Below, piece by piece: positions 19,811 through 30,800 of a stretch of 64,000 nt of DNA; within the stretch, counting starts at the first letter, position 1, and every line of letters starts with the position of its first letter. The stretch comes from Blastobasis lacticolella. Its lineage: Eukaryota; Arthropoda; Insecta; Lepidoptera; Blastobasidae. A model generated the notes under the pieces. The model searched no databases. It worked only from the letters and a program-made list of their open reading frames with translations, and was not told the DNA's origin. Made by a program: the position numbers and the translations under genes. The stretch spans positions 15,641,428 through 15,705,427 of the forward strand of contig LR990049.1 in assembly GCA_905147135.1 (NCBI GenBank), in the 5' to 3' direction.

Positions 19811-21829
19811 ATGAAAGCGTTTACATTGATATTGATATTTGCTGCCTCCACGAGTAGGATTTTGTTTGATTCAATCAGTCATCTAACAATCTTTGTGAAG
19901 TGCAACTATCTATAATCTGTTCAGACTGACTTGTCTTATTTAGTAAACAAATACGGCATACTAGCAACCAATTATATTTTATGAGGTTGGGGTATAGATT
20001 TCCGAAAATCCGAATGTCATTGTGTCATTTCTCTTTTTTTAATCGGTGGCGATAAGTGATGGTGAAAATCATATTTTCACACAGATCTGTACACAGTGTA
20101 CTTGATTGATAGGACAGGTCGTGATTGTGTTACGAATATTGTTTGTTTACCAAATAAGACAAGTCAGTCTGGACAGTTTATATCTAGAAAAAAACAAAAT
20201 TAAATTATGTGAAAATTGCTTTTCAGTCAACCCCATATGGGGAGCAGCTAGAATTGTTGGAGGGGCTGTCACCAGTGTCCATGAGTATCCTTTCGCTGCC
20301 GCTTTGCTGCGGTCCAACGACTTAGTCATTTACACCCAAGAATGCGGCGGGTCCATCATTAATAGTAGATCAATTCTCACAGCCGCTCATTGCATTTCGT
20401 AAGTACGTCTTACACATTATAATATACGAATTTCTCGTAATTGTCTACAAAGTACTACGTTTTATTACTCTAAGTTATAGAAACCAAAATTAGCCATGAC
20501 TACTTTTTAAGAGTGTTAGTAGAAGACAAAGTGAAGGGAAGGAGGAGAAGGGTAAGGCTAAGGACAGAATATTGGAAGGTCGTGATCGCTAAAGTAGAGG
20601 CGATAATTATAAAGAAGAGGAAAATTTAGTAGACAGGAGGACCTCCGACAAGTGTCTAACCCCGATGATGGCGTTTTGTTACTACAAGACGTTACTACAC
20701 TTACTACAAGAAAGTAACAATATGATAAAAGTACAAAGGCATAATTAGTACTTCAAACATGCGTCTATACGTTTGCTTGCAGCGGAACCATATCGTGGCA
20801 ATGGCGCATTCGGGTAGGCTCCACGTGGGCCAACGACGGTGGCGTGGTTCACAACAACGGGCTCCTCATCAGCCACCCGAACTTCGATGCTCGCACCTAC
20901 GTACACGACATCGCGATACTGCACAGCTTAACAGCGTTCGTCTTCATCGACATCACAGTGCAGAGCGTTGCCATTGCCAGTACCACATATACCCTACCTG
21001 ATAATACCGCCGTCCGGGCTATCGGCTGGGGAGAGATTTACGTAAGTCATTATTTTTTACTACCTACCTAGCTTTTTAATTTCAAACATGTTTTGTGACT
21101 TATTGGGTATCGACTATAATTAGTAATATAGCAGTCTGTTTGCACCCTCGCTGTTTTTACCCACGCACAGTACGGATTTCTGCAAATATTTAACTAACCC
21201 GCGGGATCCTACTATTATATAGATAAAAGTAAGAAAGTAGGCTATGTCAGTCGGGGATTATGTAGCTTCCTATAATTGAAAGCATTGTCGAAATCGATTA
21301 AGTAGTTTCAAAGATTACCCTCAATAAATAAACTGATGCTTATCCTGATATCTCGCGCGTGAGAGAACAATTGAGACATTAACGCCAAGACGATTAATAG
21401 TCTGAAGTATTTTCAGTGCAGTTGATACTTTGCATTTAGCATAATCTCTAACCTCAAAAAGCGATGTTGTGTATCAACCAATAATAAATCTATGGTATCA
21501 ACAGTTTTTGCATTCCACAGAGCGGCGGTCCAACATCCGAGCAATTGCGCCACGTTGAAGTGCGGACTGTGAACCAAGCTGTGTGCAGGGAGCGGTATGC
21601 TGAACTGTTATTCAGCGTCACTGATGACATGGTCTGCACTGGCCTGCTGGACGTTGGCGGTAGCGATGTCTGCGACCAGGACGGAGGAGGTCCTCTCCTG
21701 TATCATGACGGCCAGCAGTTTGTGGTCTTCGGCATATACTCCCTTGGCTACTCCTGCGGTCACCCTCACTACCCCAGGATCAACACTCGTGTTCCGAGTT
21801 ACACCACTTGGATCCAAGCCAATGCCTAG
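19811..21829 (+). CDS. Serine protease homologue with Ser195 replaced by Gly, intact frame
   Basis: Exons 19811-19853, 20227-20398, 20783-21041 and 21521-21829 join to 783 nt (260 aa) with consistent phases and GT-AG borders. A signal peptide precedes a propeptide ending in GAAR and IVGG at residue 24. His69 (TAAHC) and Asp114 (VHDIAIL) are kept, but the nucleophile motif reads CDQDGGGP: Gly213 replaces Ser195, and Gln211 replaces Gly193. Asp207 (189) is present; position 226 is Arg (HYPRINT), which would fill the S1 pocket. The loop between positions 195 and 215 carries a four-residue insertion (HDGQQF). Ser-to-Gly is the classic change in insect serine protease homologues, but there is no clip domain here. 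AATAAA is at 22056-22061. Probably secreted and non-catalytic; function unknown. Confidence 0.87.
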
Positions 21830-21839
21830 GCAATGCCTT

Positions 21840-22655
21840 ATTTCGTTATTTACTGTGTTAAGCCTGGCAGTTTTCACGTTTGGAGACTATATCCAGTTAC
21901 CGGATCGGACGCTGTAGTTGCTTTCTCTTTCTCGCTCCTTTTCGATGAGAACCAGAAGCATCATCATATCCGATCGTTCCGGCAATCCGATCCGGACGAT
22001 CGGATATCTGTCCGTTTGGTTTTTAGCTAAGTATTGGCGAGGCACTACACTTATAAATAAAATTGACGGTAACTGAACCGAGCCACTGTTCCTGAAAACC
22101 TGACGTGTGAGGCCAGCTTAACATTGACTTTTTAGTGAGATTTGTTGATTGCATTTAAGTGTGTTTATATGACATTGTATAAGTCTATATATTGATGTGG
22201 TAAATGTAATTACTTAAATTTGGCTTATTTCAGCGCAGCCATTCCACTTAGATGGTTAAATTAGAAATAGGTAAGTGCGCCTAAGAGATTGTCATTAATT
22301 TTCTAATAAACAAGCATTCCGTCATTATGTCCGGATGTGCGACATTAAAGGGATTGCTCGGTAATTAGAGAATCTGTATTCTAACCCGATTGTAATACCA
22401 GTTATACAGAAATAATATTTATAATACAAATATTATTTAAGTTGGGCTATTATGTTCTTTAAAATGTGCTTTTAATGCTTAAGCAATAAAAACGCAGCAA
22501 TCATTGGTTTATTATTTATTTCAACTGCTCGTAGGTACCTACTTTTATCTGTTCCCGTTTTTTGACGGATGTTATAAAAGGCGACTAATGCCGTAGAGAC
22601 AGACCACCTCAATATATTACCTCGGTAAACCAGAAAATGGGGCTATGTACATTCA
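21840..22655. other. Intergenic sequence
   Basis: 3' UTR of the upstream homologue gene followed by AT-rich sequence with no recognised feature. Confidence 0.45.
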
Positions 22656-22659
22656 TTAT

Positions 22660-23085
22660 CCTAGCCCATAACAGTCCACTGCAGGACTAAGGGCCTCGCC
22701 CATGAAAGGGGAGGTTTTTGCCATAATCTCCATGCTTGGCCGGCGGGTTGGAGATCGCAATGTTATAAATATAACAATGGAAAACGCTGCTGCCCATTTT
22801 CCAGCCTACGGGGATAGATCTTTTGCCTCGAAAACATTAGTCGCCTTGTACGACACCCACGAGTGTAAGGGGTTGGTGCTATTCTGCTCTGCCGGACACC
22901 ACACGGCCACAATGTACATTAATTGAACACTAATCGATGCTCTTATGGTGAGGGAAAACAACGTGATGGAACCTGCACTTTAAGGCGACTGATTGTTTGA
23001 CCATGATCCAATCTGGTCAGGTTCCTCTGGTAGCAGGGCCACGAAGGTCAAATGGCAGTCGCTATAAGGGAGATAAACGGTAGCA
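22660..23085 (+). mobile_element. Interspersed repeat family A joined to a SINE body
   Basis: 22660-22915 is a copy of the family A repeat (see 1560-1870). 22905-23085 follows with the SINE motifs gagggaaaacaacgtgatgg, aaggcgactgattgtttgac and ccatgatccaatctggtcag. The family A head and SINE body may be parts of one longer element. Confidence 0.55.
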
Positions 23086-23315
23086 TACACTTTTGAGGTT
23101 TTTAACTACAAATCCAAAAATACTTTCAAAAATCTAAATTAGGAATATACAAATCAGGAAAGCTTTAAGTGACTTAAAAACCTTCTATCACCAATTATTT
23201 TACCTGGCGATTTTCACCATTTCAGTTTGGATTTCTATAATATTTCAAGAATCCCGCGGGACTCTACTATTTTTCCGGGATCAAAGTACCCATTGACACT
23301 CAGGAATAGTAACCT

Positions 23316-23876
23316 TATACTTTGTCAAATATAGGATGATAATTTTGACAATTTGTAGTAGTGATGGGGTAGTGTAAAATCGTTAATGAATCTATTCGAT
23401 TATTGATTATCATTTTCACAGAACTTGGAATCGATAAACTATTTATTTTCTTTTGAATTAATAATTTATTAATACGACATTAAAAACCCCTCCACAACAA
23501 CGATTTCGACACGTGCGTATTTTTATTAGGTCAGACAGCCTATTCCGTAGAATACGCGCGAGTCGAAATCGTTGCTGTGAAAGGTCTCGTAGGGTGAAAT
23601 CTAAACAAGGAAAACGAGTTATAGTTGCAAAAAATAATTTAAATATCTAAATGATAATTTTAAATGTTCGATTATTTTATTTGAGTGCCTATTTTCGATT
23701 GTCTGTTGTTATTCGTTATTCGGGGCACTCACTAAAGGGGCGGGGCCTGTCTATAAAGTATGATATTATCCGTAGTACATTTTACCGAAATAAAACACGA
23801 AACTTCATGGGCGTGCGCCAAGGACCAACAATTAGTGAGCTGTCAAAATTATCATCCTATATTAGACAAAGCATAG
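23316..23876. mobile_element. Terminal-inverted-repeat element (about 560 bp) with an inner inverted repeat
   Basis: The outer arms tttgtcaaatataggatgat...(23321-23350) and ...atcatcctatattagacaaa (23841-23870) pair over 30 bp with one mismatch. Nested inside is a second inverted repeat, 23493-23520 and 23551-23579 (caacgatttcgacacgtgcg against cgcgcgagtcgaaatcgttg). No transposase frame is seen. Confidence 0.55.
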
Positions 23877-23924
23877 TAGATAATAAAGTCTAAAAACTGT
23901 CGTGGTTTGTAAAGTTTGTAAAAT

Positions 23925-24075
23925 TGTTTCACTAATAGAAAGCTACACTATACTTTTATGGCGCATGTTATCGGGATTATTATTACCACGGTTAGTATTA
24001 TTTTTACCTCAATAATGATAACAGAAAGCTATGAAAGTATAGTATAGCATACTGTTAGTGAAAGAATTTTAGAAA
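23925..24075. mobile_element. Short foldback element related to the one at 17.7 kb
   Basis: Arms tttcactaatagaaagctac and gctatgaaagtatagtatag...gttagtgaaag pair imperfectly around a core ccacggttagtattatt, shared with 17690-17720. Confidence 0.5.
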
Positions 24076-24289
24076 ATGTGTCCTCAACATACAAACATAC
24101 AAATCAGTCCGATACAATATTTTCGGAAGTAGACTTGTTGTTGATCCGGAACTTTACAGCACACAACACTCACGATGTCCTCGGATACGTCCGACGATAA
24201 AAATCTTTTTCCCCACGATGGGGCTACTTAAATCTTCCCATGGGATGCTTGTCCAAGATTTGTGCATTTAATAGCCAAAGTATTGGTGT

Positions 24290-24850
24290 GCCTGAGCGCC
24301 GATGGCCTGATGGGTAACAGGTCGAACTCGGAAGCGAGCAAGTTCTCCTTATAGTTCTACCCTTTAGTTCTACTAGTAGAAGTAACTGGAGAAAAAGCTA
24401 CCGGGTTCGAACCAAAGTGTCATCATCATCATCATACAGCCGAAAGACGCCCACTGCTGGGCATGGAGGCCTATGAGAGATCTCCACAAAGGCCGTCTCT
24501 GTGCCTTACGCATCCAGCTGGTAACTGCTATCTTTACCAGGTCGTCGGTCCACCTCGTGGGGGCTTACCCACGCTGCGTCTTCCGGTACGTGACGATCGC
24601 CGCCATATAGCAATGACTTTTTCTGAGTTATTACGAGGAGGTAATATATAGTGAGGAAACCTGCACATTTAGGCGACTGAATATGTAAAAAGTCTATCTG
24701 GTCAGGTTCCCATGTTGACAGGATCACGGAGATCAGATGGCAGTCGCTCTACTTTAGTTACCTGATCTGACAAATCTTGGATCAAGGTCAAGGCGGACCC
24801 TGGGCCCTCGTGCATGGGAGCACATCCAGGATATTAATGCCAACATCATG
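24290..24850 (+). mobile_element. tRNA-derived SINE head plus SINE body
   Basis: An A-box-like gatggcctgatgggtaaca (about 24300) and B-box gggttcgaacc (24402-24412) are followed by a (tca)n run, a cgcccactgctgggcatgg block and the shared SINE body ending ggaccctgggccctcgtgca at about 24815. Confidence 0.5.
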
Positions 24851-25009
24851 TAAATGATAATTATTTAATTATCTCTGATTATTTAATTTCTCACCAATCT
24901 CATTTGAATAAATTGATAAAGCTTCATAGGGGGTATTATATTATTACTTACTTAATAGGTATAAGTTTAAAAAAATACAAGTCCTATCAATAATAATTCT
25001 GTATCACAT

Positions 25010-25470
25010 CACAGCCCATTACAGTTCACTGCTGGACTTAGGGCCTCTCCCACGAAAGGGAAGGTTATTGCCATAATCTCCACGCTAGGCAGGCGGGTTC
25101 GAGATCGCAGTGTTATAAATATAACAATGGAAAACGCTGCTGCCCATTTTCCAGATTACGGGGACTAGATCTTTTGCCTCGAAAATATTAGTCGCCTTGT
25201 ACGACACCCACGAGTGTAAAGGCCTTGCCACATACAAAGCTCGGCGCGAGCGCGGTGCGATATTTGCTAGGCAACCATCGCGCCGCGCGATGGTTGCCTA
25301 GCAAATAACGCGCCGCGCGATGGTTGCCTAGCAACTATCGCGCCGCGCGATGGTTGCCTAGCAAATATCGCACCGCGCTCACGCCGCGCTCGCGCCGAGC
25401 TTTGTATGTGGCAAGGCCTTAAGAGGTTGGTGCTATTCTACTATGCTGGACACCACACGGCCAATTTATT
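25010..25470 (+). repeat. Interspersed repeat family A, split by a foldback MITE
   Basis: 25010-25219 and 25420-25470 together match the uninterrupted copy at 22660-22915. The interruption is the 200-bp element at 25220-25419, so this copy supplies an empty-site comparison. Confidence 0.7.
25220..25419. mobile_element. 200-bp foldback MITE, TAA target duplication, Harbinger-like ends
   Basis: The ends AGGCCTTGCCACATACAAAG and the exact inverse complement (to 25419) lie between TAA (25217-25219) and TAA (25420-25422). Inverted repeats extend through aagctcggcgcgagcgcgg. The middle holds three tandem 30-bp units (cgcgccgcgcgatggttgcc...), and the whole element can fold on itself. A 3-bp TAA duplication and GGCC-type ends fit the PIF/Harbinger group. 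No coding capacity. Confidence 0.8.
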
Positions 25471-25479
25471 TATATATAT

Positions 25480-27465
25480 TTCCGTTTATATTTACCAGTT
25501 TAGAATTCCAGCCGTTTTCTACATACCGTCATCACCTATCGTGGTATTCCATAAATAAATTCTTTGGAGATATCGTCCGCAAACTCCGCGCCAACGAAAT
25601 GAAGATGCTACCGTGGATGAGCGACGTTACTCGACTTGACCGAGCGTAACGAGCATCTCCGCGGCAGCCTTGGCGTTAAGGCGTATACGTAAGACGCCTT
25701 AAGGTTTTTAAGGATTTAAAGGGGTTTTACGTGAGTGATATACCTGATATTACAAACGTCCATAGACTGCGGTAATTGCTTACCAGCAGCAGTAAGCAGG
25801 TAGTAAGCTTGTTTGCCGCCTTAGTGGTATAAAAAAATATTTACGGTCCTCCTCGTCGTGTCCGACGTCGGCAAGCCTTACTAAAGTAGTTCAACTTTTC
25901 TTTGATGAAATACACTGCTTTAGTCCTATTGGTTGGTTTTTGCGTAAGCCCCAGGGAAATAATGCCTAAATCGGTACCAGAAAAGAGGTCCCAAATAGGG
26001 CATGCAAATATTCGAGAATTTAAGTGTTCGAATATTCAAATATTGTTACTGGTGATATTCGAATATTATTTGAAATCTGGAATTAGGATTTTCACTACGT
26101 TTTTAATGTAAGTTTGTGCAATTGGCCGTTAGTCAATGTATCCAAATGAGCGTGAAATGGATTTCTACATGATAATAATATAAAAAAAATTAAAAAAAAA
26201 TCACAATTTCACAAAACCATCACCATCTAGCGGCGAATTGTGTTTTTTTTTGTTTAACTGCTTTATTTTATTTTATGTTAAGCTATAGAAACCTTTTGTT
26301 GCACCTTTGAATACATTTCTTATGATTATAAACCTTCATTCAATTACTAAACACTCAAACAACTGAAATAATGGAAATATAAATTTAGTAAGATATCCAT
26401 AGGCCATACCACCTGTGGGTCCCAGTCAACCTCACATGCACGCGGACCCCTTGCTGGCAGATGGACGAGACTCTGGCGAATAGGCTTTTCCCTAACGGGT
26501 TGTACTGTACGAGTCATGGCAGTTGATGCCCGTAAAAAGCCAAAACCACCTTAATTTTTTAAACAGCTTTTCTAGTTGAAACCGTGACTGGCAGATCCGC
26601 TAGCCTCTGAGCCGAGTTTTAAAGCTGGGACACAGAATATCTGTAGGTAAGTACTAAGCTAGAATGAAGAAAAAGAAGTAAACGATAGAAATACTTCTAT
26701 TTTTTATGGCAAGTTTTTGTGTAAGAAGAAGATTTTGTAAAATTATACACACGTTACAATGTTTAACTCCACACTTTTTTCCACTTTGCTATATTATTAA
26801 GGCCATTAAGTAATTAAGTAATAAATTATGTAATATTTTCTAAAATGTTGTCACACGTCTTAGAAGTGGCTAACTGCCATAAGCTATGTTTGTGAATAAG
26901 GTAAAAACATAACTTTCTTGTGCGACATTGATTTATTTCAACGGGTGTTAGTCATTGTTTTATCATATCTAAAATTGGTTTTTCAGAGATGTGATTACCT
27001 CTTTTCCTATAGTTATCTAAAAAGAGAGATTAACTAGGATTTAACAGTTGGTCCATTTTTACAGGACGTATTTTCCAATGCTTTCCAGGGCCCGAGTTAG
27101 GTGATGAATTTTATTTTATTTTTAGTTACGAGGGGCTCTATTTTTGAATCGCTCGTTTTAATAAACGGTTTTTAATTCATATATTCGGCTTGAAAACTTC
27201 AATATTTTTTAAATCACATTGACAACACTGATATCTATTTTCGTCCGAAGTACCGCAGTGTCTCAAGACGACAGTCTTTGATCAGAGACGTGGTGCTAAT
27301 AACAGCTTCATGTGAAGACTCGGGATCAGAGATTAAGATATCCTTAGGAAAACTAAGTTCTCGTAGGTTCCAGAGTCGCAAATGTAACCACAAGGCCGCG
27401 GCACCTATGGCCGATGGAGCGAAAAGGCTACGGGCGAACCCGTAAAGGGCGTTCTAGCACCCTCT
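25480..27465. other. Intergenic sequence with a LINE tail
   Basis: A LINE 3' tail (+) is at about 25745-25830 (caaacgtccatagactgcgg, ttaccagcagcagtaagcag). The remainder is AT-rich with no supported gene. Confidence 0.45.
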
Positions 27466-27469
27466 CGCA

Positions 27470-27640
27470 TCAACTCGGCAGTCTCTGCCTTCCGCGGGAC
27501 CTCTTTATTGATACTGGTAGATTTACGCACTTATTTCCCACATATTTCTGGGGCATACGCAACACGTGATCTAACCTGCGCCTCAACCTCTTATTAAATA
27601 TCTTTTCCGCGATGTCTCTCACGTCATGAATTGTGTGTAA
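27470..27640 (-). mobile_element. LINE ORF C-terminal fragment
   Basis: The minus-strand peptide contains KRLRRRLDHVLRMPQKYVGN and SIKRSRGRQRLPS, the usual RLRWxGHVxRM...GKRSRGRP pattern at the C-terminus of RTE-type LINE polyproteins. It lies directly upstream of the trypsin promoter at 27752. Confidence 0.6.
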
Positions 27641-27751
27641 CATTACTGTAAAATTACAAGTTATTTCAATATCGTGTAGCCCTGAGTACGTCCACATGGA
27701 AATCCCATTCATAAATTTTCGGATTTGCGAATGGTGGCCATTTTATCAATA

Positions 27752-27758
27752 TATAAAT
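27752..27758 (+). promoter_or_regulatory. TATA box of the trypsin gene at 27807
   Basis: TATAAAT at 27752-27758, 49 nt before the ATG. The start site is probably near 27781. Confidence 0.5.
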
Positions 27759-27806
27759 ACAATTGTCGAGTTTACCTTGCACTATTAGTTTGTGAAATTG
27801 ATCATC

Positions 27807-30800
27807 ATGCGTGTCTCAGTGGTTTTGCTAGCAGTCCTCGCAGCTTTCGTAGGTGAGTATAGTACCCACATTTTGGTTCGTTTTATTTTAAACTATGGGT
27901 CAATATGGCTTCCGTCATGGTTGCTCAGCTGGTGAGCGGGGAGCAGCAAGGGGGAGGCTCTGGCTGTCAGTCTTAATATAGCCAAGGCATTTAATCGGGT
28001 CTGGCACAGGGACTCTGCAGCTTTCTGTCTGGACGGAGCGTGGAGCATCCAAGTCGTTGTCGACGGATGCTGCTCCGATACCAAGACTATTAATGCTGAA
28101 GTACCCCAAGGTTCAGTGCTATCTCCCACGCTGTTTCTTCTGCATATCAATGATATGCTGAATATTCCCAGTATTCATTGCTATGCAGATGACAGTACTG
28201 GAGATGCTCGTTATACTGGCCGTGCGCATATCCCTTGTTCCGTGGTGCCGGAAAGCCGAATAAGACTTATGTCAGAGATTGAACACTCCTTGGAGCAAGT
28301 TCTCACTGGGGCAGACTGAACCTGGTGGATTCAACCCCTCAAGTACAAAGGTCTGCGCTTTTTCCGCCAAAAAGGATATTTTTGTATGTATGTATATAAC
28401 CTCTTTATTGCAATTAAAAATAAATACAGTTTTATCATGGTGCCGCAGTTCCAAGGAACACCCCTCCATCTCAAAAAGTATCGGGATCCTTGGTGTTGAC
28501 ATATCAGACGACGTGCGGTTCCGGAGTCACCTGGATTGTAAGGCTAAACTAGCCTCGAAAAAACTTGGCGTGCTTAACCGGTCTAAGCGATACTTCTCCC
28601 CAGAGTAGCGCCTGTTGCTGTATAAGGCACAGGTGCAGCCACATATGGAGTATTGTTCCCACCTTCGGGCCGGGGAAACCGCTGACCCGCTTAATAATTT
28701 GGATCCCATACAGAGGCGCGCTGTACGAATTGTCGACGATCCCATACTGATAAGCAAGTAAGATCCACTGGCTGATCGAAGGGACTTTGGCACCCTGTGT
28801 GTGTTCTACCGGCTGTACAATGGGGAGTGTTCTGAGGAATTATTTGATCTGGTGCCTACAGCACAATTCCGCCATCGCACCACCCGCCGTGGGCTGGGTA
28901 CTCATCCCCATTAGTGGACCCTCTAGTGGTGTCCACGCGAAGATTTGAAAGAACGTTTCTCGCTCGTACGATTCGGATGTGGAATGAGCTCCTAGCCACA
29001 GTGTTTCTTATGGACTATGACATGTGTTCGTTCAAGAGGTATATTAGAGGTTTCCTTAGAGGCGGGCAACGCATTGGTAGCACCCCTGGTGTTGCTGATG
29101 TCCATAAGCGGCGGTGACCACTTTCCATCAGGTGGCCCGCATGTCTGTTTGTCTGCCGGATAAAAAGAAATGTAGACAAATATACATACACAACATTATC
29201 ATTATCGTCACCAGCTGATAACAGTCCACTGCTGGAATTGACCCTCTTCCATATCACTGGAGAGCATTGTCATAATCTCCACTCCTGTCAGGAGGGTTGG
29301 AGAAGCTCATTTGCGGGTATACTGAGCTCCTAGCTGATAAGACAACACATCCTCGAAAACATTCGCCACTCCCGCAAAGCATTGGACGCCTTTAGGCGTC
29401 ACTAATCTTCAAACTCTTTTGGAAGAAATGTTTCTTTATGGAAGTAACAAAATATAAGATATGAATTGCCGTCTATGCCTACATTGTAACGAGATGCAAA
29501 GGTCGTTCAAGGAATTTAAGCTTGTCGGTAGAATATAATTCAAACTATTCATCTACGATATGTGCAGGCTACAAGTGACACAAGCTAGTAGATACCTATT
29601 CCTCAAGACTGTGATCGCGATGGCTGCCTCATCTTTCAAACCAGAACACAACTACCTATGCAAGCATTATTTATTGGTAGCAAAAATCGATAATGCGGTG
29701 CGACACTATTTTACCTACAAATAACTAGGGATATCATGGCGCAGTACCTATAATATTATATATATATGTCATGGGTATTTTCTTTATTGTTATCTGTAGA
29801 GGATATATTTCCTTTAATTTTAACTTAACTTTTCTACTTCATCATCACAGTCAGTCTAAATGTCGTCTACTATCTCACGATATTTTTCCTCTGCGTTAAA
29901 TAATTGTACTTACAAAAATTCTCACCGTACAAGCCCAAGAGTTGATTCGAGCTTAAATCGATTGCATACATCTGTGGGGTGGGAAGTTCTTAAATATGTG
30001 TCATTGAATACCAAGACCATGGATCTCTTCACTGTGCATGGCCCAGTTTCTTTTCTTATAGAAACTTGAGACAACATTGTCAGGTGAAATTTAAGAGTCT
30101 CGATGAATACTTAATTTATTTAACCAAAAAGTGCCATACATTTTATAAAATCATAAAAGAAAAAAGAAAGAGGCAACATCTAAAGTTGCATTGTCACTGA
30201 CAAACAAATTGTATGAAAAGCTTTAAAATTTTTAATTGAAATTATTGACCATTGGAATGGGTGACGTGTCATGGGGAAAACCGAAAAACTCTTATCGCTT
30301 AGGTAATCTTAACATAAGCCAATAACGAAAAGATAAATAAGAATACTTAATCCGAATTTTAGATTGACATGGCAACCAACGATTAGCAATATTGTCCAAG
30401 TTTTTGAAAAGGATATTTTTTTTAATGAAACTACATCGGATCAATCGCAGTTTCTTATTTCTGATTTTATCCCTAAGTTTCGATTACTTTTCACTTATGC
30501 ATAAAAAAAATATTTTTTTATTTTAGTGTGGTCACGGAACTCACGGATAGATTAAAGTGATATTTTATCTTTATAAAAATAACTAAAAATATTGTGTTAA
30601 ACTTTCATACTGCCAAGTATGGTAATTATATCAATCACTCTACCTATTGTAATTCGGATGTAATTTTTTCAATTGCCTCTTGGATCATTCTTGGTTATTC
30701 ATTTTGTTTGTTAGCATCTAGCGGCTCGGAGTTTTTGATTCTAAAATATAATATAAAGGTTAGGCTTCAATCACAGAGAAAAAAAATACAACTTCAACGC

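Noticed and set aside
25240..25400. Possible CRISPR-like or satellite array because of three near-identical 30-bp units
   Set aside because: The units have no spacers, lie inside a foldback mobile element with a TAA duplication, and the host is an insect.
28116..28608. Reverse-transcriptase frame as a possible active element or domesticated gene
   Set aside because: The motif A Asp is Asn, frames are broken between motifs, and the 5' half is missing, so it is a dead LINE.
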